Positions 6,116 through 13,738 of a stretch of DNA of 13,738 nucleotides are shown piece by piece. The translations under genes were made by a program, and so were the position numbers. The notes beneath the pieces were generated by a model. That model saw only the letters and a list, made by a program, of their open reading frames with translations. It was not told the DNA's origin and did no database searches. Every line of letters begins with the position of its first letter. Positions within the stretch are counted from its first letter, which is position 1. Source of the DNA: an uncultured Porphyromonadaceae bacterium (GTDB lineage: Bacteria > Bacteroidota > Bacteroidia > Bacteroidales > Muribaculaceae); contig URMA01000081.1 in NCBI GenBank assembly GCA_900548875.1, positions 1 through 13,738 of the forward strand, written 5' to 3'.

Positions 6116-7462
6116 ATGAAAGCTAAACAAGATTTAAGTTTCTGGAAGCTCTGGAACTTGAGCTTCGGTTTTTTTGGCGTACAAATAGCCTATGCGTTGC
6201 AAAGCGCCAACATCAGCCGCATTTTCTCAACACTTGGCGCAGACCCTCACGACCTTAGTTATTTTTGGATACTCCCGCCGCTGATGGGAATCATCGTTCA
6301 ACCGATAATCGGCGTAGCCAGCGACAAGACGTGGTGCCGTTTTGGACGCCGTATCCCCTATTTGTTTATCGGTGCACTCATTGCAGTAATTGTCATGTGT
6401 CTGCTTCCTAATGCCGGAAGTCTCGGACTTACCGTCAGTGCAGCCATGGTATTCGGACTTTTAGCCCTCATGTTCCTCGACACATCCATCAACATGGCCA
6501 TGCAACCTTTCAAAATGCTCGTCGGCGATATGGTCAACGAAAAACAAAAGGGACTTGCCTACTCCATCCAAAGCTTTCTATGCAACGCCGGGAGCCTTGT
6601 CGGCTATCTTTTCCCGTTCTTCTTCGCCTTTATCGGCATTAAGAATACGGCAAGCGAAGGCGTAATCCCTGATTCCGTAATCTATTCCTTCTATATAGGT
6701 GCAGCCATCCTCATTGCCTGCGTCATCTACACAAGCGTAAAAGTAAAGGAAATGCCACCGGCTGAATATGCCGAATACCACGGCATCAGCCAGGAGCAGG
6801 AAAAAGAGAAAGTAAATGTTTTCAAACTGCTCGCCAAAGCTCCATCAGCATTCTGGACCGTAGGACTGGTGCAATTCTTCTGCTGGGCAGCGTTCATGTT
6901 CATGTGGACATACACCAACGGCTCCATTGCCGAGAACGTATTCAATACTCCCGTTATTGAAAATATGGGAAAAGTCGTTCTTGACACAAAATCAATAGAA
7001 TATCAAAATGCAGCCAACTGGGTAGGCGTACTGTTTGCCGTACAGGCCATCGGCTCCGTGCTTTGGGCCATGGTCATTCCTTTCATCAAAAACCGGAAAT
7101 TCGCCTACACTCTCAGCCTTCTGCTGGGCGGAATCGGATTCATATCGATCATGTTCATCAGCAATCAGTATATGCTGTTCATTTCCTTCCTGCTCATAGG
7201 TTGCGCATGGGCAGCCATGCTGGCATTGCCGTTCACCATTTTGACAAACGCCCTTACCGGCGGACACATGGGAACATATCTCGGTCTGTTCAACGGCACC
7301 ATCTGCATTCCGCAAATCGTGGCCGCCTCGCTCGGAGGACTCATCCTTTCAGCCTTTACTACTCCGGGAAGCGTTGCTCCGGAAGTGAACATGCTTGTTT
7401 TGGCCGGTGTCCTGTTGATAGTTGGAGCCGCCTGCGTGTTTATCATCAAGGAAAAGAAATAA
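6116..7462 (+). CDS. MFS sugar transporter, SLC45/GPH-like (probable disaccharide or maltose carrier)
   Basis: This is a 448-residue inner-membrane carrier with about twelve hydrophobic segments. The loop between segments 2 and 3 reads SDKTWCRFGRRIPYLFIGA (69-87), the MFS motif A in the form seen in SLC45-type sucrose/maltose carriers and related sugar:cation symporters. A longer cytoplasmic loop rich in E and K (around 215-235) separates the two halves. It has its own promoter and a strong terminator behind it. Its position just upstream of glycogen synthase and alpha-glucan phosphorylase, with a GH3 enzyme further on, suggests import of an alpha- or beta-glucoside such as maltose, but the substrate is not readable from sequence. 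ATG at 6116 is the first possible start and gives a normal N-terminus. Confidence 0.9.
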   Translation: MKAKQDLSFWKLWNLSFGFFGVQIAYALQSANISRIFSTLGADPHDLSYFWILPPLMGIIVQPIIGVASDKTWCRFGRRIPYLFIGALIAVIVMCLLPNAGSLGLTVSAAMVFGLLALMFLDTSINMAMQPFKMLVGDMVNEKQKGLAYSIQSFLCNAGSLVGYLFPFFFAFIGIKNTASEGVIPDSVIYSFYIGAAILIACVIYTSVKVKEMPPAEYAEYHGISQEQEKEKVNVFKLLAKAPSAFWTVGLVQFFCWAAFMFMWTYTNGSIAENVFNTPVIENMGKVVLDTKSIEYQNAANWVGVLFAVQAIGSVLWAMVIPFIKNRKFAYTLSLLLGGIGFISIMFISNQYMLFISFLLIGCAWAAMLALPFTILTNALTGGHMGTYLGLFNGTICIPQIVAASLGGLILSAFTTPGSVAPEVNMLVLAGVLLIVGAACVFIIKEKK

Positions 7463-7474
7463 CAATTGTCTCAG

Positions 7475-7520
7475 AATCCCTGCAATACGTCACCAACCCA
7501 CATTGCAGGGATTTTTTTTT
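7475..7520 (+). terminator. Terminator of the MFS carrier gene
   Basis: AATCCCTGCAAT (7475-7486) and ATTGCAGGGATT (7502-7513) form a perfect 12-base stem with a 15-base loop. It is followed by a run of nine T (7512-7520). It starts 12 bases after the stop codon of the carrier gene. Confidence 0.93.
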
Positions 7521-7608
7521 GCACTCTTCAAAGCCTTATCAACACTACGAATTTTCACATTTTCAGCCAATAAGGGAATTTTAATTATGCGAAATTGAAA
7601 TTATTTAT

Positions 7609-7616
7609 TATTTTTG
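7609..7616 (+). promoter_or_regulatory. -7 element of the glycogen operon
   Basis: TATTTTTG matches TAnnTTTG, and a partial -33 (TATG at 7586-7589) lies 19 bases upstream. The surrounding DNA is very AT-rich. The start codon at 7649 is 32 bases downstream. Confidence 0.65.
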
Positions 7617-7648
7617 CGAAGTTTTTAAGAACATTGAACGAATAAACT

Positions 7649-9313
7649 ATGTCTGATAATACAAAACAACCAGATTTGCTATTTGAAACGAGTTGGGAAG
7701 TTTGTAACAAAGTTGGTGGCATATATACTGTTTTATCGACAAAAGCGAAAACTCTATACAAACAATTCGGAGACAATTTGATTTTTGTCGGTCCTGACGT
7801 TTGGACAGATGAGATTCCTTCTCCATTCTTTACTGAATCAAATACTATCCTTAAAGAATGGCAACAAAAAGCCAACCTTCCGGAAGGCGTTTCCGTTCGG
7901 ATTGGACGATGGAACATACCCGGAAACCCCATCGTAATACTCGTTAAATTTACAGCACTCTATCAATACAAGAACCAGTTCTACGCTGAAATGTGGGAGA
8001 AGTTCAAAGTTGACTCCCTGCATGCCTATGGCGACTACGACGAAGGCTGTGCCTTCGGAATCGCCTCTGCCATGGTAATCAAAAGCTGTGCCTCTTACCT
8101 GGCAAAACCAAACAAGAACAAAATTGTGGCCCACTTTGACGAGTGGACAAGCGGAATGGGACTGTTGTATCTCAAAGCCCATGCGCCGGAAATAGCAACC
8201 GTGTTTACCACACATGCAACCAGCATCGGACGCAGCATTTGTGGTAACAACAAGCCGCTTTACGACTATTTCAAGAACTACAACGGCGACCAAATGGCCA
8301 TGGAACTGAACATGCAGTCGAAGCATTCACTCGAAAAAGCAGCGGCACACTATGCGGACTGCTTTACGACTGTCAGCAAAATCACAGCCGACGAATGCGA
8401 ACAGTTGCTTGAAAAACGTCCGGATGTGGTCACACCCAACGGATTTGAACGTGAATTTGTTCCCAAGGCCAAGAACTTCGACATAGCACGCAAAAATGCA
8501 AAATCGAAATTGCTGGAAGTTGCGACAGCCCTTACGGGAAAATCTTTCCCAGCCAATACATTCCTGATTGCGACATCGGGAAGAAGCGAATACCGCAACA
8601 AAGGTCTTGACCTCTTCATTGACACAATAAACAATCTCCGCAATGACAGGACCGTACATACCGCTCCTATCATCGCCTTCATTCTTGTGCCGGGATGGAC
8701 TATGGATGCCCGCCAAGATCTCGAGAACAGACTGCACCAGAGCAAAAAACCGGCTGATGCATTGGAAGATCCCATCATCACCCACACTTTGCACAACTAC
8801 TCATGCGACGCCATCTACAACCGGCTGCAATATCTTGGCATACACAATGCCAATACCGATAACGTAAATGTCATTTACGTACCATGCTATCTGAACGGTT
8901 CCGACGGCATTTTCAACATGAGCTACTATGATCTGCTCATCGGAATGGATGCTGCCATCTTTGCATCCTACTATGAGCCGTGGGGATATACACCACATGA
9001 AAGTATCGCTTTCGGTGTTCCAACCATCACCACAACACTTGCCGGATTCGGACAATGGATTCTTTCCATTACCGAAAACGGAGGATTCAACACCTGTGGC
9101 GTGGAAGTTGTAAAACGGACGGACTCCAACTATTACAGTTCGATCATGGACATCACCGGACATATCCGCAAACTGACATCCGCGAAACCGGCTGAACTCA
9201 AACAAATCTCCAAAGCGGCCATCAACACATCGAAAGCGGCCGAATGGAGCAAGTTTATCAGCTACTACAACACAGCGTATGAAATTGCGCTCAATAACTT
9301 AAAAAAACATTAA
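7649..9313 (+). CDS. Glycogen synthase, GT3 (eukaryote-like) type
   Basis: The 554-residue protein extends alpha-1,4-glucan chains from a nucleotide-glucose donor. It is of the GT3 type known from animal and fungal glycogen synthases and from Bacteroidota, not the GT5 GlgA type. The N-terminal donor-site loop reads LLFETSWEVCNKVGGIYTV (10-28). The second Rossmann domain has SGRSEYRNKGLDLFIDT (310-326), like the GR.E..NKG motif of eukaryotic enzymes. The catalytic E-x7-E pair is E443 and E451 in EPWGYTPHE. The long regulatory N- and C-terminal extensions of animal enzymes are absent. GT3 enzymes normally prefer UDP-glucose, so a GlgC partner need not be present, and none is in the window. The phosphorylase gene follows after 43 bases without a terminator or clear promoter, indicating an operon. 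Confidence 0.95.
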   Translation: MSDNTKQPDLLFETSWEVCNKVGGIYTVLSTKAKTLYKQFGDNLIFVGPDVWTDEIPSPFFTESNTILKEWQQKANLPEGVSVRIGRWNIPGNPIVILVKFTALYQYKNQFYAEMWEKFKVDSLHAYGDYDEGCAFGIASAMVIKSCASYLAKPNKNKIVAHFDEWTSGMGLLYLKAHAPEIATVFTTHATSIGRSICGNNKPLYDYFKNYNGDQMAMELNMQSKHSLEKAAAHYADCFTTVSKITADECEQLLEKRPDVVTPNGFEREFVPKAKNFDIARKNAKSKLLEVATALTGKSFPANTFLIATSGRSEYRNKGLDLFIDTINNLRNDRTVHTAPIIAFILVPGWTMDARQDLENRLHQSKKPADALEDPIITHTLHNYSCDAIYNRLQYLGIHNANTDNVNVIYVPCYLNGSDGIFNMSYYDLLIGMDAAIFASYYEPWGYTPHESIAFGVPTITTTLAGFGQWILSITENGGFNTCGVEVVKRTDSNYYSSIMDITGHIRKLTSAKPAELKQISKAAINTSKAAEWSKFISYYNTAYEIALNNLKKH

Positions 9314-9356
9314 TCAAGAATACTCGGCTTGCCGAACCAACTTAATTTTATTAACT

Positions 9357-11912
9357 ATGAAATTACAAGTAAGTAATACAAACGCTCCAGTTTGGAGAGA
9401 CATTACTATCAATTCAGAGTTACCTGCTAAATTGAAAAACCTTGAAGAAATTGCCCACAATGTGTGGTGGTCATGGCATAGCGAAGCAAAAAGCCTGTTC
9501 CACGACCTTGACAGAGAATTGTGGCGTTCAACGGGTGAAAATCCTGTCTTGTTGTTGCAAAAATTGAGTTTCGAACGTCTTCAAGAATTGGAAAAAGACA
9601 AAGCGATGCTCAATCGTATCAATTCTGTTTACAAATCATTTAAAGAATACCTTAGCAAGCCAATGCGTAAGGACATTCCGTCCATTTCCTACTTCAGCAT
9701 GGAATACGGTTTGTGCAGCGCATTGAAAATCTATTCAGGTGGTCTTGGTGTCCTTGCCGGTGACTACATCAAAGAGGCTTCCGACTCCTGCGTTGATTTG
9801 ACGGCAGTCGGCTTCCTCTACAGATACGGCTACTTCGACCAGACTTTGTCGATGGACGGACAGCAAATTGCCAAATATGTAACTCAAAACTTCAATCAGA
9901 TTCCGGTTGAACAAGTGATGAATGCCGACGGCCAGCCGATGTTGCTGGAAGTTCCTTACCCGGGACGTATCATCTACTGCAACGTGTGGAGAGTGAACGT
10001 AGGTCGTGTAAAGCTTTATCTGCTCGACACCGACAACAACATGAACTCCGAATTCGACCGTCCTATCACTCACCAGCTTTACGGCGGTGACTGGGAAAAC
10101 CGTATCAAACAGGAATATCTGTTGGGTATTGGCGGTATCATCATGCTGCGTGCGCTCGGTATCAATACACAGCTTTATCACTGCAACGAAGGCCATGCCG
10201 CCCTCCTGAACCTGCAACGTCTGGTTGAATATGTACAGAACGACAAATTGAGCTTTGAAGAAGCATTGGAAGTAGTCCGCGCTACAGGTCTATATACTGT
10301 TCACACTCCGGTGCCTGCCGGTCACGACTATTTCGAAGAAGGCCTGTTTGGGAAATATATGGGTGAATTCCCTGCCAAATTGGGTATCGAATGGAACGAC
10401 CTGATGAACATGGGCCGTGAAAACCCGAACACCAACGAACGTTTCTCCATGAGCGTATTTGCTTTGAACACTTGCCAGGAATCAAACGGCGTCAGCTGGT
10501 TGCACGGTGAAGTTTCAAAGAAAATGTTCCAAGGCGTTTGGAAAGGATATGCTCCGGAAGAATCCCATGTATCTTACGTTACCAACGGTGTACACATGCC
10601 GACATGGGCCGCATCTGAATGGAAAGCATTCTACGAACGCACATTCGGTCCGGAATACATGTACGACCAGTCGAACGAAAAAATCTGGGCTCCTATCCTC
10701 AAAGCAAAAGAAGAAGATATCTGGAACATACGTGTGGCTTTGAAGAACAAGTTCATCAACTACGTAAAAGGACAGTTCAAAGAAACATGGCTGAAAAACC
10801 AGGGCGATCCTTCACGCATCATGTCCATCATGGACCGCATCAACCCGAACGCCCTTATCATCGGTTTCGCACGTCGTTTTGCAACTTACAAGCGTGCACA
10901 CCTGTTGTTCACCGACCTTGACCGTTTGGCAAAGATTGTGAACAACGAACAGTTCCCGGTTCAATTCGTATTTGCAGGTAAGGCTCACCCTGCCGACGGT
11001 GCCGGTCAAGGCCTTATCAAGCGTATCATCGAAATCTCACGCATGCCTCAATTCCTCGGAAAGATTATTTTCCTGGAAAACTACGATATGACATTGGCAA
11101 AACGCTTGGTTTCCGGCGTTGATATCTGGCTGAATACTCCGACTCGTCCGTTGGAAGCATCCGGTACATCAGGAGAAAAGGCAGAAATGAACGGTGTGTT
11201 GAACTTCTCCGTACTTGACGGTTGGTGGTATGAAGGCTATCGTGAAGGTGCAGGTTGGGCATTGACCGACAAGCGTACGTTTACCGACCAGGCTCAGCAG
11301 GACAAACTCGATGCTGCAACCATCTACTCTATGCTTGAAAACGAAATCATTCCGCTCTATTTCGCCAAGAACTCAAAAGGCTATTCTCCGGAATGGATTC
11401 AATATATCAAGAATTCTATTGCCCACATTGCTCCTAACTTCACCATGAAACGTATGATTGATGACTATATCAACCGTTTCTATTTGAAGGAAAGCAACTA
11501 CGCAAAAGCTCTGAAAGAGAACAATTTTGCAAAGGCAAAAGAACTCGTGGCATGGAAAAAGAATGTGGCAGAAAAATGGGACGGTATCACAGTGCTTGAA
11601 ACACAGATTCCAAACGAATTGCTGACAAATTCCATGTTCGGCAAAGACTTTACGATCCGTGTCAAACTCAATACAAACGGCCTGGCTGACAGCATTGGCG
11701 TAGAAATGGTAATCTACACGGTTGAAGAAGGCAACCAGAAATATCACAGCCGCATTGAGTTCTCCGAAATAGCCCGCGAAGGCGATATTGTCACTTACGA
11801 ACTGAAAGACACTATCAAAGCCTCCGGCGTATTCCACTACGGATTCCGCATCTTCCCGAAAAATGCAGCATTGGCTCACCGCCAGAGCTTTGCATACTTG
11901 AAATGGTTCTAA
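9357..11912 (+). CDS. Alpha-glucan (glycogen/maltodextrin) phosphorylase, GT35
   Basis: The enzyme releases glucose 1-phosphate from the non-reducing ends of alpha-1,4-glucans, using pyridoxal phosphate. The 851 residues begin with the DUF3417-like domain of the bacterial/archaeal short type (LEEIAHNVWWSWH, 29-41). Catalytic-domain marks follow: SYFSMEYGL (111-119), YSGGLGVLAGD (126-136), TNGVHMPTW (409-417), and EASGTSGEK (600-608), where K608 aligns with the pyridoxal-phosphate lysine of MalP/GlgP. About 130 residues beyond the core form a C-terminal extension. It is probably co-transcribed with the glycogen synthase and ends 17 bases before a strong terminator. Arginine is mostly coded by CGT and glycine often by GGT, unlike the neighbours, which suggests high expression. 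The exact preferred glucan (glycogen or maltodextrin) is not clear from sequence. Confidence 0.95.
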   Translation: MKLQVSNTNAPVWRDITINSELPAKLKNLEEIAHNVWWSWHSEAKSLFHDLDRELWRSTGENPVLLLQKLSFERLQELEKDKAMLNRINSVYKSFKEYLSKPMRKDIPSISYFSMEYGLCSALKIYSGGLGVLAGDYIKEASDSCVDLTAVGFLYRYGYFDQTLSMDGQQIAKYVTQNFNQIPVEQVMNADGQPMLLEVPYPGRIIYCNVWRVNVGRVKLYLLDTDNNMNSEFDRPITHQLYGGDWENRIKQEYLLGIGGIIMLRALGINTQLYHCNEGHAALLNLQRLVEYVQNDKLSFEEALEVVRATGLYTVHTPVPAGHDYFEEGLFGKYMGEFPAKLGIEWNDLMNMGRENPNTNERFSMSVFALNTCQESNGVSWLHGEVSKKMFQGVWKGYAPEESHVSYVTNGVHMPTWAASEWKAFYERTFGPEYMYDQSNEKIWAPILKAKEEDIWNIRVALKNKFINYVKGQFKETWLKNQGDPSRIMSIMDRINPNALIIGFARRFATYKRAHLLFTDLDRLAKIVNNEQFPVQFVFAGKAHPADGAGQGLIKRIIEISRMPQFLGKIIFLENYDMTLAKRLVSGVDIWLNTPTRPLEASGTSGEKAEMNGVLNFSVLDGWWYEGYREGAGWALTDKRTFTDQAQQDKLDAATIYSMLENEIIPLYFAKNSKGYSPEWIQYIKNSIAHIAPNFTMKRMIDDYINRFYLKESNYAKALKENNFAKAKELVAWKKNVAEKWDGITVLETQIPNELLTNSMFGKDFTIRVKLNTNGLADSIGVEMVIYTVEEGNQKYHSRIEFSEIAREGDIVTYELKDTIKASGVFHYGFRIFPKNAALAHRQSFAYLKWF

Positions 11913-11929
11913 TTTTAACCAACATAACC

Positions 11930-11968
11930 AAAGTCAGGATACTGCCGGCAGTGTCCTGACTTTTTTTT
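11930..11968 (+). terminator. Terminator of the glycogen operon
   Basis: AAAGTCAGGATACTGCC (11930-11946) and its near-perfect complement (11947-11963) form a stem with one T-G wobble and only a short CCGG-type loop. A run of eight T (11961-11968) follows. The ATG of the GH3 gene comes 6 bases after the T-run, so the element also lies in the untranslated leader of any transcript reading into that gene. Confidence 0.93.
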
Positions 11969-11974
11969 AACATC

Positions 11975-13738
11975 ATGAAACATTCAACAGAAAACAAAGG
12001 TGATTACCTGCTAATCCACCAACATGACGGCCCGGATTTGGGATATTCGCCCGATTCAGGCATCCGGATTATTGAAACAGACGGCAAATTCTTTAAAAGT
12101 TTCGACGGCAGCGACACACTGCTACCTTACGAAGACTGGCGTCTACCTATTGAAGAACGCGCCCGTGACCTTGCTTCCCGACTGAGTATCGATGAAATTG
12201 CAGGACTGATGCTCTATAGCCAACAAGTGAAACTTCCCATGCCCAACGACACTTACGGAGGCGTGGCATTTGCAGAAAGCGGCAAAAGGCCCGAAGACCT
12301 GAGCGACGGCCATATCCGTTGTCTGTTGGAAGACAATGTACGACACCTGCTCATCTCCACATTTCCAACGCCTGAAATTGCTGCAAAATGGAACAACAAG
12401 GTTCAGGCCCTTATCGAAGGCCATACCCACGGCATTCCGGCCAACAACTCGTCCGACCCAAGGCATTCGGCTTTCTCGGATGCAGAATTCAGTCCGGGAA
12501 ACAGCGGCAACATTTCCCTATGGAGCAACATGCTGGGACTGGCCGCGACGTTCAACCCTCAAACCATAAAGGAATTCGCTCAAATCGCCTCTGAAGAATA
12601 CAGGGCCGTAGGCATTGCAACCGCCCTGTCGCCACAAGCCGATCTCGGAACAGACCCTCGCTGGTACCGCTACAGCAGTACCTTCGGTCCCGAACCGAAA
12701 TTGGTGACAGACCTCACGCGAGCTTATTGTGACGGATTCCAAACATCGGAAGAAAAAGACGAAGTGGAAAAAGGCAGCGGCTGGGGACGCAAGAGTGTCA
12801 ACACGATGGTAAAACACTGGCCGGGCGGCGGATCTGGCGAAGGTGGACGGGATGCGCACTACGGCAACGGAAAATTCGCCGTATACCCCGGAAACTGTTT
12901 TCCGCTTCACAAACAGCCGTTCCTGAACGGTGCATTCCAATTGGAAGGGAAAACGGGAAAAGCATCGGCAGTCATGCCCTACTACACCATTTCCTACAAT
13001 CAGACGGATGAAAACGTAGGCAACGGATTCAACCACGACATCATCACTGAACAGCTGCGCAATGAAGCCGGATTCGACGGTGTTGTCTGCACGGACTGGC
13101 TCATCACTCACGACGAAATTCATCCCGGCATACACTCAGGCAAACCCTGGGGAGTAGAAGGCATGACGGAAGGTGAACGCCACTACAAAGCCTTGCTCGC
13201 CGGTATCGACCAATTCGGAGGGAACAACGAAAAGGCTCCTGTTTTGGAAGCTTATCAGATGTACGTCAAGGACTATGGGGAAGAATATGCAAGAAAACGG
13301 TTTGAGAAATCAGCCTGCCGGTTGCTGAAAAACATTTTCCGCACGGGACTATTCGAAAATCCCTATGTGGATGTGGAAAAAGCGAAATCAATTGTCGGAA
13401 ATCCGGAATTCATGAAAAAGGGTTACGAACAACAGCTGCACAGCATTGTCATGCTGAAAAACACCGGCGGACTACTGCCTCTTGCCACAAAGAAAAAAGT
13501 ATATATTCCCAAACGTAAATCGCCTGCCGGTCCCAACTACTGGCGACAGGAACAGCCGGAAAGAATCTACGACCCTGTTCCCGACCAAGTGTTGGCAGAA
13601 TATTACGAAAAGACCGACAATCCGGAAGATGCCGATTTCGCAGTCGTATTCATCGAATCGCCCCACAGCTATCTGATGGGCTACAACCCTGAAGACCTGA
13701 AAAAGGGAGGAAACGGATATATTCCCATTTCCCTACAA
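11975..13738 (+). CDS. GH3-family glycoside hydrolase (beta-glucosidase-like), cut by right edge
   Basis: The frame is open from ATG 11975 to the last base (588 codons, no stop), so the 3' part is missing; family members of this kind are usually 700-850 residues. The N-terminal GH3 barrel domain is clear: PYEDWRLPIEERARDLASRL (about 51-70), SDPRH (160-164, D161), KHWPGG (280-285, K280 and H281 contact substrate in the family) and GFDGVVCTDW with D374 as the expected nucleophile. The second domain, with the expected acid/base, starts after LKNTGGLLPL and is only partly present. There is no signal peptide or lipobox: the N-terminus is MKHSTENKGDYLL and an in-frame TGA lies just upstream at 11957-11959, so the enzyme is probably cytoplasmic. 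The start is 6 bases after a terminator T-run. Substrate (beta-glucoside or beta-xyloside) is not decided by sequence. Confidence 0.92.
   Translation, partial: MKHSTENKGDYLLIHQHDGPDLGYSPDSGIRIIETDGKFFKSFDGSDTLLPYEDWRLPIEERARDLASRLSIDEIAGLMLYSQQVKLPMPNDTYGGVAFAESGKRPEDLSDGHIRCLLEDNVRHLLISTFPTPEIAAKWNNKVQALIEGHTHGIPANNSSDPRHSAFSDAEFSPGNSGNISLWSNMLGLAATFNPQTIKEFAQIASEEYRAVGIATALSPQADLGTDPRWYRYSSTFGPEPKLVTDLTRAYCDGFQTSEEKDEVEKGSGWGRKSVNTMVKHWPGGGSGEGGRDAHYGNGKFAVYPGNCFPLHKQPFLNGAFQLEGKTGKASAVMPYYTISYNQTDENVGNGFNHDIITEQLRNEAGFDGVVCTDWLITHDEIHPGIHSGKPWGVEGMTEGERHYKALLAGIDQFGGNNEKAPVLEAYQMYVKDYGEEYARKRFEKSACRLLKNIFRTGLFENPYVDVEKAKSIVGNPEFMKKGYEQQLHSIVMLKNTGGLLPLATKKKVYIPKRKSPAGPNYWRQEQPERIYDPVPDQVLAEYYEKTDNPEDADFAVVFIESPHSYLMGYNPEDLKKGGNGYIPISLQ

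Noticed and set aside
9324..9335. Small dyad TCGGC-TT-GCCGA between glycogen synthase and phosphorylase
   Set aside because: The stem is only 5 bases with a 2-base loop and no T-run; it is too short to claim as a terminator or regulatory hairpin.
1..13738. Search for CRISPR arrays, insertion sequences, tRNA genes, attachment sites and phage or defence genes
   Set aside because: No spaced direct repeats, transposase-like proteins, tRNA-like cloverleaf cores or defence motifs were seen; every gene fits a housekeeping or metabolic role except the 193-residue protein.

Overview
The window looks like chromosomal DNA from a member of the Bacteroidota, most likely order Bacteroidales. The evidence is threefold. 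Several genes are preceded by the TAnnTTTG -7 element typical of this phylum. Shine-Dalgarno sequences are largely absent. The gene content (a GT3-type glycogen synthase next to a GT35 phosphorylase, an SLC45-like MFS carrier, a GH3 enzyme) is familiar from gut Bacteroidales. I cannot name genus or species from sequence alone.

Left part (1-3065, all minus strand). The 5' part of a YihY/BrkB-type membrane protein runs off the left edge. It is preceded by the RNase P RNA gene (rnpB, about 535-890), which a spurious reading frame overlaps. Upstream of that lies a compact two-gene unit, a TrmH/SpoU RNA methyltransferase followed after 4 bases by radA, with a good promoter in front of the methyltransferase.

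Middle part (3084-5923). A 127-base divergent promoter region separates the methyltransferase from a plus-strand pair: an uncharacterised 193-residue protein with a faint PIN/NYN-like pattern, and a LysR-type regulator. The pair ends at a strong, nearly symmetrical hairpin that also serves the convergent yeiH gene (putative sulfate exporter family). The yeiH promoter carries a perfect dyad of LysR-box form (T-N11-A) about 60-65 bases upstream of its predicted start site, so the neighbouring LysR protein is a plausible regulator.

Right part (6030-13738, all plus strand). This is a carbohydrate block. It holds an MFS sugar carrier with its own promoter and terminator, then glycogen synthase and alpha-glucan phosphorylase as a probable two-gene operon (synthesis and breakdown of storage glucan) closed by a strong terminator. 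A GH3 beta-glycosidase without a signal peptide starts 6 bases after that terminator's T-run and is cut by the right edge. The MFS carrier, phosphorylase and GH3 enzyme together suggest cytoplasmic handling of imported or stored glucosides, but substrates cannot be read from the sequence.

I see no mobile element, CRISPR array, tRNA, rRNA or obvious defence system. The window is mostly ordinary housekeeping and metabolic DNA; the points of interest are regulatory layout and the uncharacterised 193-residue protein.
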